Below, one piece after another: positions 9,494-22,073 of a stretch of 64,000 nucleotides of DNA. Numbering within the stretch: the stretch's first letter is position 1; every line of letters starts with the position of its first letter. The position numbers and the translations under genes are program-made. Source of the stretch: Pseudomonadota bacterium. GTDB taxonomy: Bacteria; Pseudomonadota; Gammaproteobacteria; Steroidobacterales; Steroidobacteraceae. The stretch lies in contig JAKBCR010000004.1 in the NCBI GenBank assembly GCA_021807675.1, positions 1 through 64,000 on the forward strand. The letters are read 5' to 3'. Under the pieces are notes generated by a model. The model ran no database searches and had not been told where the DNA came from. It was given only the letters and a program-made list of their open reading frames with translations.

Positions 9494-9587
9494 GCAAAAG
9501 GACTTTGCGGGGGACGCCGTGAATACGGTCTCGCGGCCTCACGGCCGCGAGCCAGGATTCACGGCGTCCCCCGCCAGGCCCCTTTGC
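9494..9587. repeat. 94-bp imperfect palindrome between dnaN and recF
   Basis: Perfect 16-bp arms GGGGGACGCCGTGAAT (9509-9524) and ATTCACGGCGTCCCCC (9557-9572) enclose a second perfect stem CTCGCGGCC-TCAC-GGCCGCGAG. The pairing extends imperfectly outward to GCAAAAGG/CCTTTGC. It resembles a REP-type or small palindromic mobile element more than a terminator, since no T-run follows. Confidence 0.85.
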
Positions 9588-9625
9588 AGGCGCTGCCCCG
9601 AGGTTCGGAATGCGAGAATAGCCGC

Positions 9626-10674
9626 ATGATCCTCAGCGAGCTCACCGTCCGCGATTTCCGATGCATCGATCACGCCGAGCTCTCCCTGCATCCTGGCCAG
9701 AACCTCATTTGTGGAGGAAACGGCACAGGGAAGACTTCTTTGCTGGAGGCGATGTTTCTGCTGGGCCGCGGCAGATCGTTTCGGACGAGGAATTCGGAGC
9801 GTCTGATCAGGCACGGCCAGGAGCGGCTGGTGGTCTTTGGTCGGACGGAGAGCGGCGGACCGGAATTGAGCGGCTTGGTGCACGGGGTGGGTGTCGAGGT
9901 GCATCGGCGGGACGGTACGAGGGCAAGGGTGGATGCCGCAGCTGTGGAATCGCTGGCTGATCTCTCGCGGGTGTTTCCGGTGCAGGTGATCGATCCGGAG
10001 ATTCATAAGCTCATCGAGGAAGGTGGCAGGAGAAGGCGGCGTTGGCTCGACTGGGCAGTGTTCCACGTGGAACCTCAATTCGGTGAGTGGTGGGTTCGAT
10101 ACGGGCGCGCGGTCCTGCAGCGGAACGCGGCTCTGAGGGCAGGGCCTGGGGCAGTGAGGCCGTGGGACCGGGAAGTGGCAGCGCTAGGTGAGAGGATCTC
10201 GAAGGCGCGTCGAGCGGTAGTGGAGCAAATCCAGCCCCACTGGCTGGAAGCGATCGCAGGCCTCGACTGTCCGGCGGGGGATCTGCAGTACTTCCAGGGT
10301 TGGGGAGCGCAGCACTCGTTGGCCGAGGCACTCGAGGCCTCACGCCCTCGGGACGAGGTCCGCAAGATCACTCATGTTGGACCCCACCGGGCGGATGTGC
10401 TGATCCGGGTTAACGGGAGGCTGGCACGTGAGGTCCTCTCCCGCGGGCAGCAGAAGCTGATGGCGGTGGCGCTCACGTTGGCGCAGTTGCGGCTCTTGAG
10501 GGAGGTCTCGGCTACCGTTCCGACGCTATTGCTCGACGATCCGGCGGCTGAGCTGGATTGCGCGCACTTGGGCCATTTTGTCAGTCAGATCAAGCCTCTT
10601 GAATGTCAGTTGGTGATCACTGCGCTGGAAGCGGAAAAGCTGGCCTTTGGGGCTCCGGATAGGGTGTTTCACGT

Positions 10675-10702
<28 letters not shown>
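9626..10702 (+). CDS. recF: DNA replication and repair protein RecF
   Basis: 358 residues from ATG 9626 (MILSELTVRDFRCID), chosen over a longer frame that would run through the palindrome. RecF is an SMC-like ATPase that helps load RecA at gaps. It has Walker A GGNGTGKTS near residue 31, the ABC signature region LSRGQQKLM, and Walker B TLLLDDPAAELD. The coding sequence carries two ParB-binding-like parS sites, and its stop codon is embedded in the -10 box of gyrB. Confidence 0.97.
10059..10074. promoter_or_regulatory. parS: parS centromere site (inside recF)
   Basis: TGTTCCACGTGGAACC matches the ParB-binding parS consensus (TGTTNCACGTGNAACA) at 15 of 16 positions. The central 14 bases GTTCCACGTGGAAC form a perfect palindrome. 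parS sites cluster near oriC and direct chromosome segregation and SMC loading. Confidence 0.85.
10665..10680. promoter_or_regulatory. parS: parS centromere site overlapping the gyrB promoter
   Basis: TGTTTCACGTGGAACA is a full match to the degenerate parS consensus and is about 600 bp from the first site. Its right half (10675-10680) coincides with the putative -35 of gyrB, so ParB binding could affect gyrB transcription. That effect is inference. Confidence 0.85.
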
Positions 10703-13147
<2,445 letters not shown>

Positions 13148-13474
13148 GCTGCCAAGCAGACGGAAGCCTCCCGTCTCATCGCTTCCGGTATCGTCTCTTT
13201 AACGAGACAATCAAACCGTGTTTCAAGCATATTGAAGCCTTTGGCGATCAGATTACTGGCTCGCACCTGGGCCGAGCACTACCCTGTCACCCAGGGGCAC
13301 CACCTCAAGTCCGGCTGATGCCTCGGGTCCAGCTCGGTCGGCGCGACGCACGTAGGCTACGATTTGCCTGGATGACCGACACGGTTACGCCCAGCAGCCT
13401 GGAGCCACTCGACCGGGTGATCCGCCCGCGGACCGGCCGCTCCCGTAGCTTCACGGCCGCCCAACGGTTTCGAT
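13148..13474. other. Gene-free interval after gyrB
   Basis: These 327 bp show no recognisable gene. Two short hairpins follow the gyrB stop: AGACGG/CCGTCT (13158-13176) and GTCTC/GAGAC (13193-13208). They may weakly terminate gyrB. Nothing else is seen. Confidence 0.4.
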
Positions 13475-14581
13475 ATGGCTGAGAGCGTGGACTGCGTCGT
13501 CATCGGCGCAGGCGTGGTTGGGCTGGCGGTTGCGCGTGCCCTGGCCAGGCGTGGTCGCGAGATCCTGGTCCTCGAGGCCGCGGATGCCATCGGCACCGGC
13601 ACCAGCTCCCGGAACAGTGAGGTGATCCACGCCGGGATTTACTACCCTCCAGGCTCCGCAAAAGCGAGCCTCTGTGTCAGCGGGAAGCGTTTGCTCTACG
13701 CCTACTGCGCGGCGCACGGAATCGAGCACTGCAATTACGGCAAGCTGATCATCGCCGCGGACACGGACCAGATCGAGGCTCTCGAGAACATCGCCGCCAG
13801 GGCGCGCTCGAACGGTGTGGACGATCTGCGCTGGCTCACCGGCGAGGAGGCGACAGCCATGGAGCCCGCCGTGCGTTGCGTGGCGGCGCTGCTCTCTCCC
13901 TCCACCGGGATCATAGACAGTCATGGCTTCATGCTCGCCTTGCAGGCAGACCTGGAGGACGCCGGTGGGATGGTAGCCTTGCGAGCCCCGGTAAGAGGCG
14001 GTCACTGCGGTGGAGACGGTATTCACCTGCAGGTCGGCTCGGACCCCCCCCTCGAGCTCACGGCGCGGGTCGTCGTCAACAGCGCCGGACTTCAGGCCGA
14101 GGCGCTGGCGCGGCGGATCGAGGGCCTCCCGGAAGAAAGCATTCCCTCATTGGCCTACGCCAAGGGTAACTACTTCGTGTTGCGGGGCAGGGCGCCCTTT
14201 CGGCACCTCGTCTACCCGGTACCCGAGCCAGACGGCCTGGGCGTGCATCTGACGCTGGACCTCGCCGGCCGGGCGCGATTCGGACCGGATGTCGAGTGGG
14301 TGGAGAGGTTGGATTATGCGGTCGATCCCGGCCGGGCCGCGCAATTCTACCGAGCGATCCGCCGCTACTGGCCGGGCTTGCCGGACGGCACTCTGCATCC
14401 GGGCTATGCTGGCATTCGTCCGAAGCTCGCCGGAGCGCATGGCGGGCCCGCTGATTTTCTGATTCAGGGTCCGCGAGCCCACGGCGTGCGCGGTCTCATC
14501 AATCTCTACGGCATCGAGTCGCCCGGCCTGACGGCCGCGCTCGCGATCGCGGAGCAGGTTGCCGAATCGGTCCCGTCCTAG
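13475..14581 (+). CDS. FAD-dependent oxidoreductase, L-2-hydroxyglutarate oxidase (LhgO)-like
   Basis: 368 residues of the DAO/LhgO fold. The N-terminal dinucleotide motif [15 protein letters not shown] (about 9-23) binds FAD. The stretch [27 protein letters not shown] closely resembles LhgO, which oxidises L-2-hydroxyglutarate to 2-oxoglutarate with electrons passed to the respiratory chain. The exact hydroxyacid substrate cannot be read from sequence. It converges on the neighbouring transporter gene with only 9 bp between the stops; a carboxylate transporter beside a hydroxyacid oxidase is suggestive. Confidence 0.8.
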   Translation: MAESVDCVVIGAGVVGLAVARALARRGREILVLEAADAIGTGTSSRNSEVIHAGIYYPPGSAKASLCVSGKRLLYAYCAAHGIEHCNYGKLIIAADTDQIEALENIAARARSNGVDDLRWLTGEEATAMEPAVRCVAALLSPSTGIIDSHGFMLALQADLEDAGGMVALRAPVRGGHCGGDGIHLQVGSDPPLELTARVVVNSAGLQAEALARRIEGLPEESIPSLAYAKGNYFVLRGRAPFRHLVYPVPEPDGLGVHLTLDLAGRARFGPDVEWVERLDYAVDPGRAAQFYRAIRRYWPGLPDGTLHPGYAGIRPKLAGAHGGPADFLIQGPRAHGVRGLINLYGIESPGLTAALAIAEQVAESVPS

Positions 14582-14590
14582 TCCATCCCG

Positions 14591-15814
14591 CTACGCCGTG
14601 AAACGCACACCGCGCCGCTCCGGTCCCAGGAGGACAAGCAGCACCAGAGCCACGGCAACTACACCGGCGACCACCGTCAAGGAAAATGCGTAATCCGGAT
14701 GCCCGTGGCTCGGGTACGCGGCTGCGATGGCCGCTTGCAGCGTGCCGTTGAAGGAAGTCAGAAGATTGCCGAGCTGATACACCACGCCCGGGAAGGTGGC
14801 GCGCATCCCCTCGGGCGAAAGCTCGTTGAGGTGCACCGGCACGACGCCCCAGGCGCCCTGAACCATGAACTGCATGGCGAACGCCGCGATCGCGAGCGAC
14901 ACCGCGGTAGTCGAGTACGCCCAGAAAGGAAGCGCCACCAGCGACAGCGCCGCCGCCAGCGCAATGGCCCGGCGGCGGCCCAGCCTCCCCGACAGCAATC
15001 CGAACACCATCCCGCCCACGATCGCCCCGATGTTGTAGACGACGGCGATCGCGGAAATCGTGCCCGGGGAGAATCCGCGCTGTTGGCCCAGCAGAGTCGG
15101 ATACAGGTCCTGCGTACCATGACTGAACGAGTTGAAGCAGGTCATCAGCGCGATGGCATAGAGCGCCAGCATCCCCTGACCGCGCAGGCCGGCCAAGAGG
15201 CTCCGGTGCTGCGCAGGCCCCGTGTGGCCGGCCTTCCAGGTCCGCGATTCCGGTACCTTGCTGAAGATATAGAGCACCAATAGCGCAGGGGCCGCCCCGA
15301 CTACGAACAACCCCCGCCAGCCGATCCGGTCGAAGAGCAGCCCGAACGCCACCGAGGCCAACAGGTAGCCGCAGGGATAGCCGGCCTGCAGGATTCCAGA
15401 GACCAGGCCACGCGATCGCACGGGCACGCTCTCGAATGCGAGGGAGGCGCCGATCCCCCACTCACCGCCCATCGCAACACCATAGAGTGCCCGCAAGACG
15501 ATGAAGACGCCCAGAGAGGGCGCGGCAGCCGTGGCGAGCTCCATGGCCGAGTACAGCAGGATGCTGGCCATGAGCGCCGGCCGGCGGCCATAACGGTCGC
15601 CGAAGCGCCCGAAAAGAAAAGCGCCGACCGGACGCATCGCCAGCGTCGCGCTGATCCCGAGCGTCACCGCCGTGATGTCAGTCCTGAAATCGTCGGCAAG
15701 ACGTGAGAGCACGAACACGACGAGAAAGAAATCGAAAGCATCCAGCGTCCATCCCAGGAAGCTGGCGATGACCACACTGCGGCTTTCGGTCGTCCAATTC
15801 TCGCTCGCTGTCAT
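14591..15814 (-). CDS. MFS transporter, SHS (sialate:H+/lactate-type) family
   Basis: 407 residues with about 12 membrane segments. The N-terminus LGWTLDAFDFFLVVFVLSRL, the loop RFGDRYGRRPALM (MFS motif A) and MGGEWGIGASLAFESVPVRSRGLVSGILQ match the sialate:H+ symporter/lactate permease branch of the major facilitator superfamily. It likely imports a monocarboxylate or sugar acid by proton symport. Convergent with the LhgO-like oxidase, so the two may handle one substrate. The exact substrate is unknown. Confidence 0.8.
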   Translation of the reverse strand: MTASENWTTESRSVVIASFLGWTLDAFDFFLVVFVLSRLADDFRTDITAVTLGISATLAMRPVGAFLFGRFGDRYGRRPALMASILLYSAMELATAAAPSLGVFIVLRALYGVAMGGEWGIGASLAFESVPVRSRGLVSGILQAGYPCGYLLASVAFGLLFDRIGWRGLFVVGAAPALLVLYIFSKVPESRTWKAGHTGPAQHRSLLAGLRGQGMLALYAIALMTCFNSFSHGTQDLYPTLLGQQRGFSPGTISAIAVVYNIGAIVGGMVFGLLSGRLGRRRAIALAAALSLVALPFWAYSTTAVSLAIAAFAMQFMVQGAWGVVPVHLNELSPEGMRATFPGVVYQLGNLLTSFNGTLQAAIAAAYPSHGHPDYAFSLTVVAGVVAVALVLLVLLGPERRGVRFTA

Positions 15815-15939
15815 GCCAGACTCTCACTCATGACAAACTCCGCATCATATCGCGTCACGACCGCCCAGCCGCGCTCACTTGCGCGCCGCGTCGGCCCTCG
15901 GAGACAATTCTGGCCAGGCCGTGCGATCATCCCAGTCGC

Positions 15940-16275
15940 ATGAGCGAGAGCACCTTCGTGCGAGTCGCACGCGTTACCGATCTGCCCAGGGGCAGAATGC
16001 TCGAGGTAACCGTAGGCTCACGCAGCATCCTCCTTTGCCACACGCGCGAGGGATGGTATGCGGTGGACAATATCTGCACGCACGCGTATGCGAAGCTGAG
16101 CGAGGGCCGGCTGCGCAAGGCGAAGCTGGTCTGCCCTTTGCACGGTGGAACGTTTGATTGTCGCACCGGGGAGGCGGTCGGAGCGCCCGCGGTGAGGCCG
16201 GTTGGAGTCTACGCGGTCCGGCTGACCGGCGATCACGTCGAAATCGCCGTTGAGGAGCAGCCGGCGGACTCCTGA
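15940..16275 (+). CDS. Rieske [2Fe-2S] ferredoxin
   Basis: 111 residues forming a single Rieske domain. The cluster ligands are visible as CTH (about 45-47) and CPLH (64-67), giving C-x-H-x16-C-x2-H. It is of the soluble type that serves as electron carrier for ring-hydroxylating or other oxygenases (NirD-like or ferredoxin component). No oxygenase is nearby, so the partner is unknown. It starts at ATG 15940 and is a free-standing gene. Confidence 0.88.
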   Translation: MSESTFVRVARVTDLPRGRMLEVTVGSRSILLCHTREGWYAVDNICTHAYAKLSEGRLRKAKLVCPLHGGTFDCRTGEAVGAPAVRPVGVYAVRLTGDHVEIAVEEQPADS

Positions 16276-16480
16276 CCGGCGCGAATGGCTCGGCACACGG
16301 ACGGAATCGGGCATTTGCTTCCGCCGTCGTGAGACATCTTCAGCATTCTTCACGGCGCGGCCCGGGCCGGCCCCTTAAGATCCCATTTGCCTACAGCCAC
16401 CATTTCCCTCGAGCCGTCAACGTCATCGCCGGGCTGACATCGGCGTTGAGATCTTCGTCGCCCTGGAGCGAATCCGAGTC

Positions 16481-17887
16481 ATGGCAAAGCCCCTGATCCC
16501 TTCCTTCCAAAGCCCACACACGATCGCGAGCTCAGCCGCTGCCCTGGCTGCCGCGCCTCCTTCCGGCATCATGCGCGAGACCCGGCAGCCAGGCGCGCTG
16601 TGGAGCTACACGGTCTACGCCATGATTGCTGTCGGCTGCATCGTCCTCGGCTATTACCAATTTCACGCCGTTGCGCTGCGTATCCTCGCGATCGCCACCC
16701 GGCAGCACGGGATCCGCGCGCTCGCGTACTCCGGTCTCTTCTGGCTGGGTCTCGGCTTCCTGCTCGTCGTCATCCGCACCATCTTCTGGATGCTCTACCG
16801 TCCGGCGGCCGCCGCGACCCGGGAGAGCGCTCCCCGCATCACGATCATCATTCCCGCCTACAACGAAGGCGCGATGGTGCTGCAGTCGATCGAGTCGGCT
16901 GCGAAGGCCGATTATCCGCATGATCGGCTGGAGATCCTGGTCATCGACGACGGCAGCAAGGACGACACCTGGAGTTATGTCTCGCAGGCCGCCGAGCGCT
17001 ATCCCGGGCTCGTCACGGCGCTGCGCCACGAGTGCAACCGCGGCAAGCGCGAAGCGCTCGCGCTCGGCTTCAGCCGCGCCCGCGGGGAGATCCTGGTCAC
17101 GATCGACTCGGACAGCGTGATCGAGCGCGGGGCGCTCCTCGCTCTGGCCGGGCCATTCCGCGACCCGAAGATCGGCGCGGTGGCGGGCCGGGTGGAGGTG
17201 TACAACCGCGCGCACGGCATCATTCCGCGCATGCTGCACGTGCGCTACATGCTGTCTTTCGACATGCTCCGCGCCACGGAATCCGTGTACCGCAATGTCT
17301 ACTGTTGCCCGGGCGCGCTAACCGGCCTGCGGGCATCAGCGGTCCGGCAGGTGCTCGATCGCTGGAAAAATCAGGAATTCCTCGGCTCCCGCTGCACTTT
17401 CGGCGAGGATCGCGCGATGACCAACTATCTGCTCGACAGCGGTTACGACACGGTCTACCAGCGCACCGCGGTCGTCCATACCCTGGTGCCGGTCTCGTAC
17501 GTGAAGCTCTGCAAGATGCTGCTGCGCTGGGATCGGTCCTACGTGCGTGAGGAAATCCGCTTCACCCGCATCGTGTGGAAGCGGCCCTGGCCCACACGCA
17601 TCATGGCGCTCTTCGATCGCGCCGTCACCAACTTCCGCTACCCGGCGTCCTATTCCAGTCTCGGGCTGTTGCCGCTTCTCGTGATGCAGGATCCGACCAT
17701 CACGGTTCCCATGATGACGATGATGGGGGCGATGTCTCTCTTCAGCGTGCTCTACTATCTGCGCAGCGAGCGGTCGATGAACTTCCTGTACGGTGTGTTG
17801 TATACGTACTATTCGTCCATCGCGCTCTTCTGGATCTTTCCGTATGCGGTCGCCACCGTCCGCTCCCGGAAATGGATGACGCGCTGA
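16481..17887 (+). CDS. Glycosyltransferase family 2, hyaluronan/chitin-synthase-like membrane protein
   Basis: 468 residues. Two N-terminal membrane helices (about 43-65 and 85-106) precede a GT-A catalytic domain with DDGSKDD (156-162), DSDS (209-212), GEDRA (308-312) and RWDRSYVRE (349 on). Three or four C-terminal membrane helices follow. This is the layout of processive polysaccharide synthases such as NodC and HasA. The canonical QxxRW is MLLRW here, so the Gln is missing. It probably makes and exports a beta-linked polysaccharide; the sugar is unknown. It is monocistronic by spacing. Confidence 0.85.
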   Translation: MAKPLIPSFQSPHTIASSAAALAAAPPSGIMRETRQPGALWSYTVYAMIAVGCIVLGYYQFHAVALRILAIATRQHGIRALAYSGLFWLGLGFLLVVIRTIFWMLYRPAAAATRESAPRITIIIPAYNEGAMVLQSIESAAKADYPHDRLEILVIDDGSKDDTWSYVSQAAERYPGLVTALRHECNRGKREALALGFSRARGEILVTIDSDSVIERGALLALAGPFRDPKIGAVAGRVEVYNRAHGIIPRMLHVRYMLSFDMLRATESVYRNVYCCPGALTGLRASAVRQVLDRWKNQEFLGSRCTFGEDRAMTNYLLDSGYDTVYQRTAVVHTLVPVSYVKLCKMLLRWDRSYVREEIRFTRIVWKRPWPTRIMALFDRAVTNFRYPASYSSLGLLPLLVMQDPTITVPMMTMMGAMSLFSVLYYLRSERSMNFLYGVLYTYYSSIALFWIFPYAVATVRSRKWMTR

Positions 17888-17902
17888 GTCCCGTCGTCCC
17901 TC

Positions 17903-18613
17903 TCACGTCTGCAGCGTGGCGACGGTCGCCTCGATCCATTCCTGGATCTCACGGTTGAGCGCGCGGATGTCGCGACCGGCGGCGGACACGGGCTCGCCGA
18001 TCACGACCCGGATGGTTCCCGGCTTCTTGAGAAGGCCTCGCCGCGGCCAGTACCGGCCGGCATTGTGCGCGACGGGAACGATGAGCTTGCCGGTTTCCGC
18101 GGCGAGCAGTGCGCCGCTGACGCCGTAGCGACGAGTCTCTCCCTGCGGCATGCGCGTGCCTTCGGGAAAGACTATGATCCAGTCGCCTTCCGCGAGCCGC
18201 TCCCGGCCCTGCGCAACGACCTGCGATACCGCCGAATGTCCCGATCTCCGGTCGATGGCGATGGCATGGAGCTGCCGGATTCCCCAGCCGACCACCGGAA
18301 CCCAGAGCAGCTCCCGCTTCAGCACCCATACCTGCCGCGGGAAGACGACGGTCATCGCGATAGTTTCCCAGGAGGAGGAATGCTTCCAGAGCGCGATGTG
18401 ATTGCCCGATGGCAGCCGCTGCGCTCCCTCCACTTGGAAATCCAGCCTGCAGGTCCACTTGAGCGCCTTGAGCAGTACCCGCGCCCACAGCCGTGCGAGC
18501 ACGAACCGGTACCGGAATGGCAACAGCGAGCAGGCGAGCACGAAGAAGATGGCGTAGCAGAAGGTCCAGGCGAAGAGAAACGCGGTGAAGACGATCGAGG
18601 CGATGAGCTGCAT
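17903..18613 (-). CDS. 1-acyl-sn-glycerol-3-phosphate acyltransferase (PlsC-like)
   Basis: 236 residues. An N-terminal membrane helix is followed by the acyltransferase motif KHSSSWET, an HX4E variant of HX4D, then VFPEGTRM (motif III) and a motif IV region near IVPVAHNAG. These enzymes acylate lysophosphatidic acid to phosphatidic acid at the membrane. It starts 15 bp downstream of the glyS stop on the same strand, so it is probably last in a glyQ-glyS-plsC transcript. Confidence 0.88.
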   Translation of the reverse strand: MQLIASIVFTAFLFAWTFCYAIFFVLACSLLPFRYRFVLARLWARVLLKALKWTCRLDFQVEGAQRLPSGNHIALWKHSSSWETIAMTVVFPRQVWVLKRELLWVPVVGWGIRQLHAIAIDRRSGHSAVSQVVAQGRERLAEGDWIIVFPEGTRMPQGETRRYGVSGALLAAETGKLIVPVAHNAGRYWPRRGLLKKPGTIRVVIGEPVSAAGRDIRALNREIQEWIEATVATLQT

Positions 18614-18628
18614 GGCTGCCCGCGCTCC

Positions 18629-20851
18629 TCAGCCCGGGAGCCGCGACAGATCCGCCACGCCTGCGAAAAGCTCACGCATCTGGGCAAGGAGCGCCAGCCG
18701 ATTGGCCCGCAGCCTCGGATCCTCGTCCATCACCATCACCTGGTCGAAGAACGCGTCCACCATTGGCCGAAGCTGGGCCAGCAGCGTAAGCGAGCCGGCG
18801 TAATCCTTCCGCGCGGTCGCAGCCGCAACGTCGGCACCTCGCGCCCGCATCGCCTCGAACAGCTCGCGCTCCGCGGGCGCCTGCAAGGCGGCCGTGTCCA
18901 CGGCTGGCGGAGCGCTCTCACCGGCTTTGCGCAGGATGTTGGCGACGCGTTTGTTGGCGGCAGTCAGACTCGCCGCCTCCGGTAAAGTCAGGAAGGTGCT
19001 GAGTGCCTTGAGGCGCGCATCGAGGTCCAGCGGCGAGGACGGACGGGTCGCAAGGACGGCGTCGAACATCTCGGTGGTGATCGATGCTGCCGGCGCCTCT
19101 GCGGCGCCCGCCGTCTCCGTGGAGCCATCCGCGCGCTCGAGGTAATAGGCGCGCAGCCGCTCGAGAACGTAATCGTAGATCTCGGCAGCGATGCTCTCGA
19201 TTGCGAGCGCCGGCGCGGCTTTGCCCGCGGCAGCCGCCGCCTTCTCGATGTCCGCGCGTGCCAGCGCTACTGCGAGAGCGAGAAACCGCGCGAGGTCGAG
19301 ATCGAGCCCTTTCTCGATCGCGATTCGCACGACGCCGATCGCTGCCCGGCGCAGTCCGAACGGGTCCTTCGTTCCGGTGGGCTTCTCGTCAATGGCGAAA
19401 ATGCCGGCCAGCGTATCGAGCTTGTCGGCGATCGCCAGTGTGGTGCCGGTGTCAGTGGCGGGCAGCTCGGCACCGGCGCCCCGAGGCAGGTAGTGCTCCC
19501 GGATCGCGGTGGCGACCTCCGGCTCCTCGCCGTCCGCGAGCGCGTAGTAGGTTCCCATGACGCCCTGCAGCTCCGGGAACTCCCCGACCATGGCGGTCAG
19601 GAGGTCGCATTTGCAGAGCTCCGCCGCCCGTCGGGCGCGGGTGGCCGGCTTGGCATCGCGAGTATCCGGGCGTCCGCGTGCCTCGGCGATCTCGACCGCA
19701 AGCGTGCGGACGCGCCGCGCCTTGTCGCCGAGCGATCCGAGCCGAGCCTGAAAGGTGACTTTCGCCAGCCCGCCGGCGCGCTCGGCAAGAGGCGACTTGC
19801 GATCCTGCTCCCAGAAGAACGCCGCATCGGCCAGTCGAGGACGTACCACCCGCTCATTGCCCTCCACCACCCTGGCGGGGTCGCGGCTCTCGATGTTGGC
19901 CACCGCGACAAAGCACGGAAGGAGCCGCCCGTCCGCGCCTTCGACCGGAAAGTAACGCTGGTGATCCTCGAGAGTGCAGATCAGGACCTCGCGCGGCAGC
20001 GACAGGAACCGCTCCTCGAAGCGGCCGGCGAGCGGTACCGGCCATTCCACCAAAGCCGTGACCTCATCGAGCAGCGCCTCGCTCATCAGCGGTCGGCCGC
20101 CCAGGCCGCTCGCTACGGCGTCGACCCCTTCGCGCACCAGTGACCGCCGCGCTTCGAAATCCGCGATCACATGACCGCGGTTGCGAAGCGTGCGCTCGTA
20201 AGCCGACGGGCTCGAGAGGCGCAGCGGCTTCGGCGCGTGGAATCGATGGCCCCGGGTGAGATTGTCCGATGGCGTCTCGAGAAGCGATGCCGGCACGATC
20301 TCCTTGCCATAGAGCATCGCGATCCAGTGCACGGGCCGCACGAACTGCGCCTCACCGGCGCCCCAGCGCATGCGTCGCGGAATTGGCAGCGCATCGAGCG
20401 CGCTCTGTACGAGCGCCGGCAACAGCGTGGAGGCCGGGGCTCCGAGCTTGACGCCCTCGTAGTAGAGGAACGTCCCCTTTCCCTCCTCCCGAGTCCGCAG
20501 CTCCTCCACGGACACCTTGCAGCTCGCTGCGAACGCCTGCGCGGCTCTCGTCGGAAGCCCCGCCGCGTCGAACGCCGCGCTCACGGGAGGGCCGCGCCGC
20601 TCGATCTTCTGATCGGGCTGCTGCGCCGCCAGGCGGCGGACGAAGACGGCCAGCCGGCGCGGAGTCGCGAACGATTTCACTTCTCCATGAGCGAGTCCCG
20701 CCTTGGCGAGCCCCGCGGCGAGCGCGCCGGCAAATGCCCGCTCCAGCAGCCGCAGCGCCTTGGGCGGCAGCTCCTCGGTGCCGATCTCGACCAGGAAATC
20801 GCGCTTCTCGGAGTGGTGAAGCTTCGTCCCTGCGCCCTCTGAGGCCCGCAT
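18629..20851 (-). CDS. glyS: Glycyl-tRNA synthetase beta subunit
   Basis: About 740 residues from ATG 20851 (an alternative ATG lies six codons upstream). It contains the family start DFLVEIGTEELPPKAL, the HD-like core and the C-terminal anticodon-binding/DALR-like part. With the alpha subunit it forms the alpha2beta2 synthetase that charges tRNA-Gly, typical of most bacteria. It lies downstream of glyQ on the same strand, about 155 bp away, with a hairpin between. Confidence 0.97.
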   Translation of the reverse strand: MRASEGAGTKLHHSEKRDFLVEIGTEELPPKALRLLERAFAGALAAGLAKAGLAHGEVKSFATPRRLAVFVRRLAAQQPDQKIERRGPPVSAAFDAAGLPTRAAQAFAASCKVSVEELRTREEGKGTFLYYEGVKLGAPASTLLPALVQSALDALPIPRRMRWGAGEAQFVRPVHWIAMLYGKEIVPASLLETPSDNLTRGHRFHAPKPLRLSSPSAYERTLRNRGHVIADFEARRSLVREGVDAVASGLGGRPLMSEALLDEVTALVEWPVPLAGRFEERFLSLPREVLICTLEDHQRYFPVEGADGRLLPCFVAVANIESRDPARVVEGNERVVRPRLADAAFFWEQDRKSPLAERAGGLAKVTFQARLGSLGDKARRVRTLAVEIAEARGRPDTRDAKPATRARRAAELCKCDLLTAMVGEFPELQGVMGTYYALADGEEPEVATAIREHYLPRGAGAELPATDTGTTLAIADKLDTLAGIFAIDEKPTGTKDPFGLRRAAIGVVRIAIEKGLDLDLARFLALAVALARADIEKAAAAAGKAAPALAIESIAAEIYDYVLERLRAYYLERADGSTETAGAAEAPAASITTEMFDAVLATRPSSPLDLDARLKALSTFLTLPEAASLTAANKRVANILRKAGESAPPAVDTAALQAPAERELFEAMRARGADVAAATARKDYAGSLTLLAQLRPMVDAFFDQVMVMDEDPRLRANRLALLAQMRELFAGVADLSRLPG

Positions 20852-20930
20852 TCGCGACCCGACACTCACCGGGAAACCCCTTCGGGCCGGCTGCCGCCGT
20901 CCATAAAATCCGCTGGAGCGGATGTTGAAC

Positions 20931-20947
20931 GCCCGGCTTCGCCGGGC
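20931..20947. terminator. Hairpin between glyQ and glyS
   Basis: GCCCGGC-TTC-GCCGGGC is a perfect 7-bp stem with a tight loop in the glyQ-glyS gap. With no U-run it is more likely an mRNA stability or attenuation element than a full terminator. Confidence 0.35.
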
Positions 20948-21005
20948 GGGCCCGCAGGGCCGAGGCCCATGGAGGGACCGAGTAAAATCGCCCCGGTCGA
21001 TTTCG

Positions 21006-21947
21006 TCATGTGGCGCTCTCGGCAGTGGGTGCGGGTGCTGACTGCCGCGCGCAGAGCATGGGAAACCCCAACGCCTGCCGGCTCTCGTAGTACGCCCGCG
21101 CCACGCCGCCGGCGAGCGCGCGCATGCGCAGGATGTACCGCTGCCGCTCCGTCACCGAAATCGCGCGCCGCGCATCCAGCAAGTTGAAGGTATGCGAAGC
21201 TTTCAACACCTGCTCATAGGCGGGTAGCGCCAGCCCTCCCTCGAGCAGCTCCTTGCAGGCTCGCTCGTGATCGTCGAAATGGCGGAAGAGCGTCGCGACA
21301 TCGGCCCGCTCGAAGTCGTAGCGCGACTGCTCGACCTCGTTCTGATGGAAGACGTCGCCGTAGGTCACTCTGCCCAGCGGCCCGTCGGTCCATACGATGT
21401 CATAGATGCTCTCCACTCCCTGCAGATACATCGCGAGCCGCTCGAGTCCGTAGGTGATCTCACCGGTCACCGGGCGGCAGTCGAGGCCACCCACCTGTTG
21501 GAAATAGGTGAACTGCGTGATCTCCATGCCATTCAGCCACACTTCCCACCCGAGACCCCACGCGCCCAGGGTCGGCGACTCCCAGTTGTCCTCGACGAAC
21601 CGAACGTCGTGCACCAGCGGATCGAAGCCGAGCGCCAGCAGGCTCCCGAGATACAGGTCCAGGATATCCAGCGGGGACGGCTTGATGACCACCTGGAACT
21701 GGTAATAGTGCTGCAGTCGGAACGGATTCTCGCCGTAGCGGCCGTCGGCCGGCCGGCGCGAAGGCTGCACGTAAGCGGCGCTCCAGGGCTCGGGTCCGAT
21801 GGACCTGAGAAAGGTGGCCGTGTGGAAGGTGCCGGCCCCGACCTCCATGTCATAGGGTTGCAGCACCACGCAGCCGCGCTCGGACCAGTAGCGCTGCAGC
21901 GCGAAGATCAGCTCCTGAAAGGTGCGGGGCGCCGTGCCGGTTCTCAT
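21006..21947 (-). CDS. glyQ: Glycyl-tRNA synthetase alpha subunit
   Basis: 313 residues from ATG 21947 ([21 protein letters not shown]), the usual start; a longer frame upstream is not conserved. It carries the class II catalytic core ([52 protein letters not shown]). It makes glycyl-adenylate and works with GlyS. Confidence 0.97.
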   Translation of the reverse strand: MRTGTAPRTFQELIFALQRYWSERGCVVLQPYDMEVGAGTFHTATFLRSIGPEPWSAAYVQPSRRPADGRYGENPFRLQHYYQFQVVIKPSPLDILDLYLGSLLALGFDPLVHDVRFVEDNWESPTLGAWGLGWEVWLNGMEITQFTYFQQVGGLDCRPVTGEITYGLERLAMYLQGVESIYDIVWTDGPLGRVTYGDVFHQNEVEQSRYDFERADVATLFRHFDDHERACKELLEGGLALPAYEQVLKASHTFNLLDARRAISVTERQRYILRMRALAGGVARAYYESRQALGFPMLCARQSAPAPTAESAT

Positions 21948-22073
21948 GGGGTCGGGTCGAATGCAAAAGAGCCGGCGAGTATAGCCGCCGCAATCGGCCC
22001 AGCGGGACCCTGGCGACACGCACCAAAACGAGGCGCGGGCCGCAACCGATTCGCAAGCCAAATCATGGCATTT

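Noticed and set aside
18350-18400. HX4E instead of HX4D in the PlsC-like acyltransferase
   Set aside because: The variant KHxSxWET is common in this acyltransferase branch of proteobacteria, so it is not a sign of inactivation.
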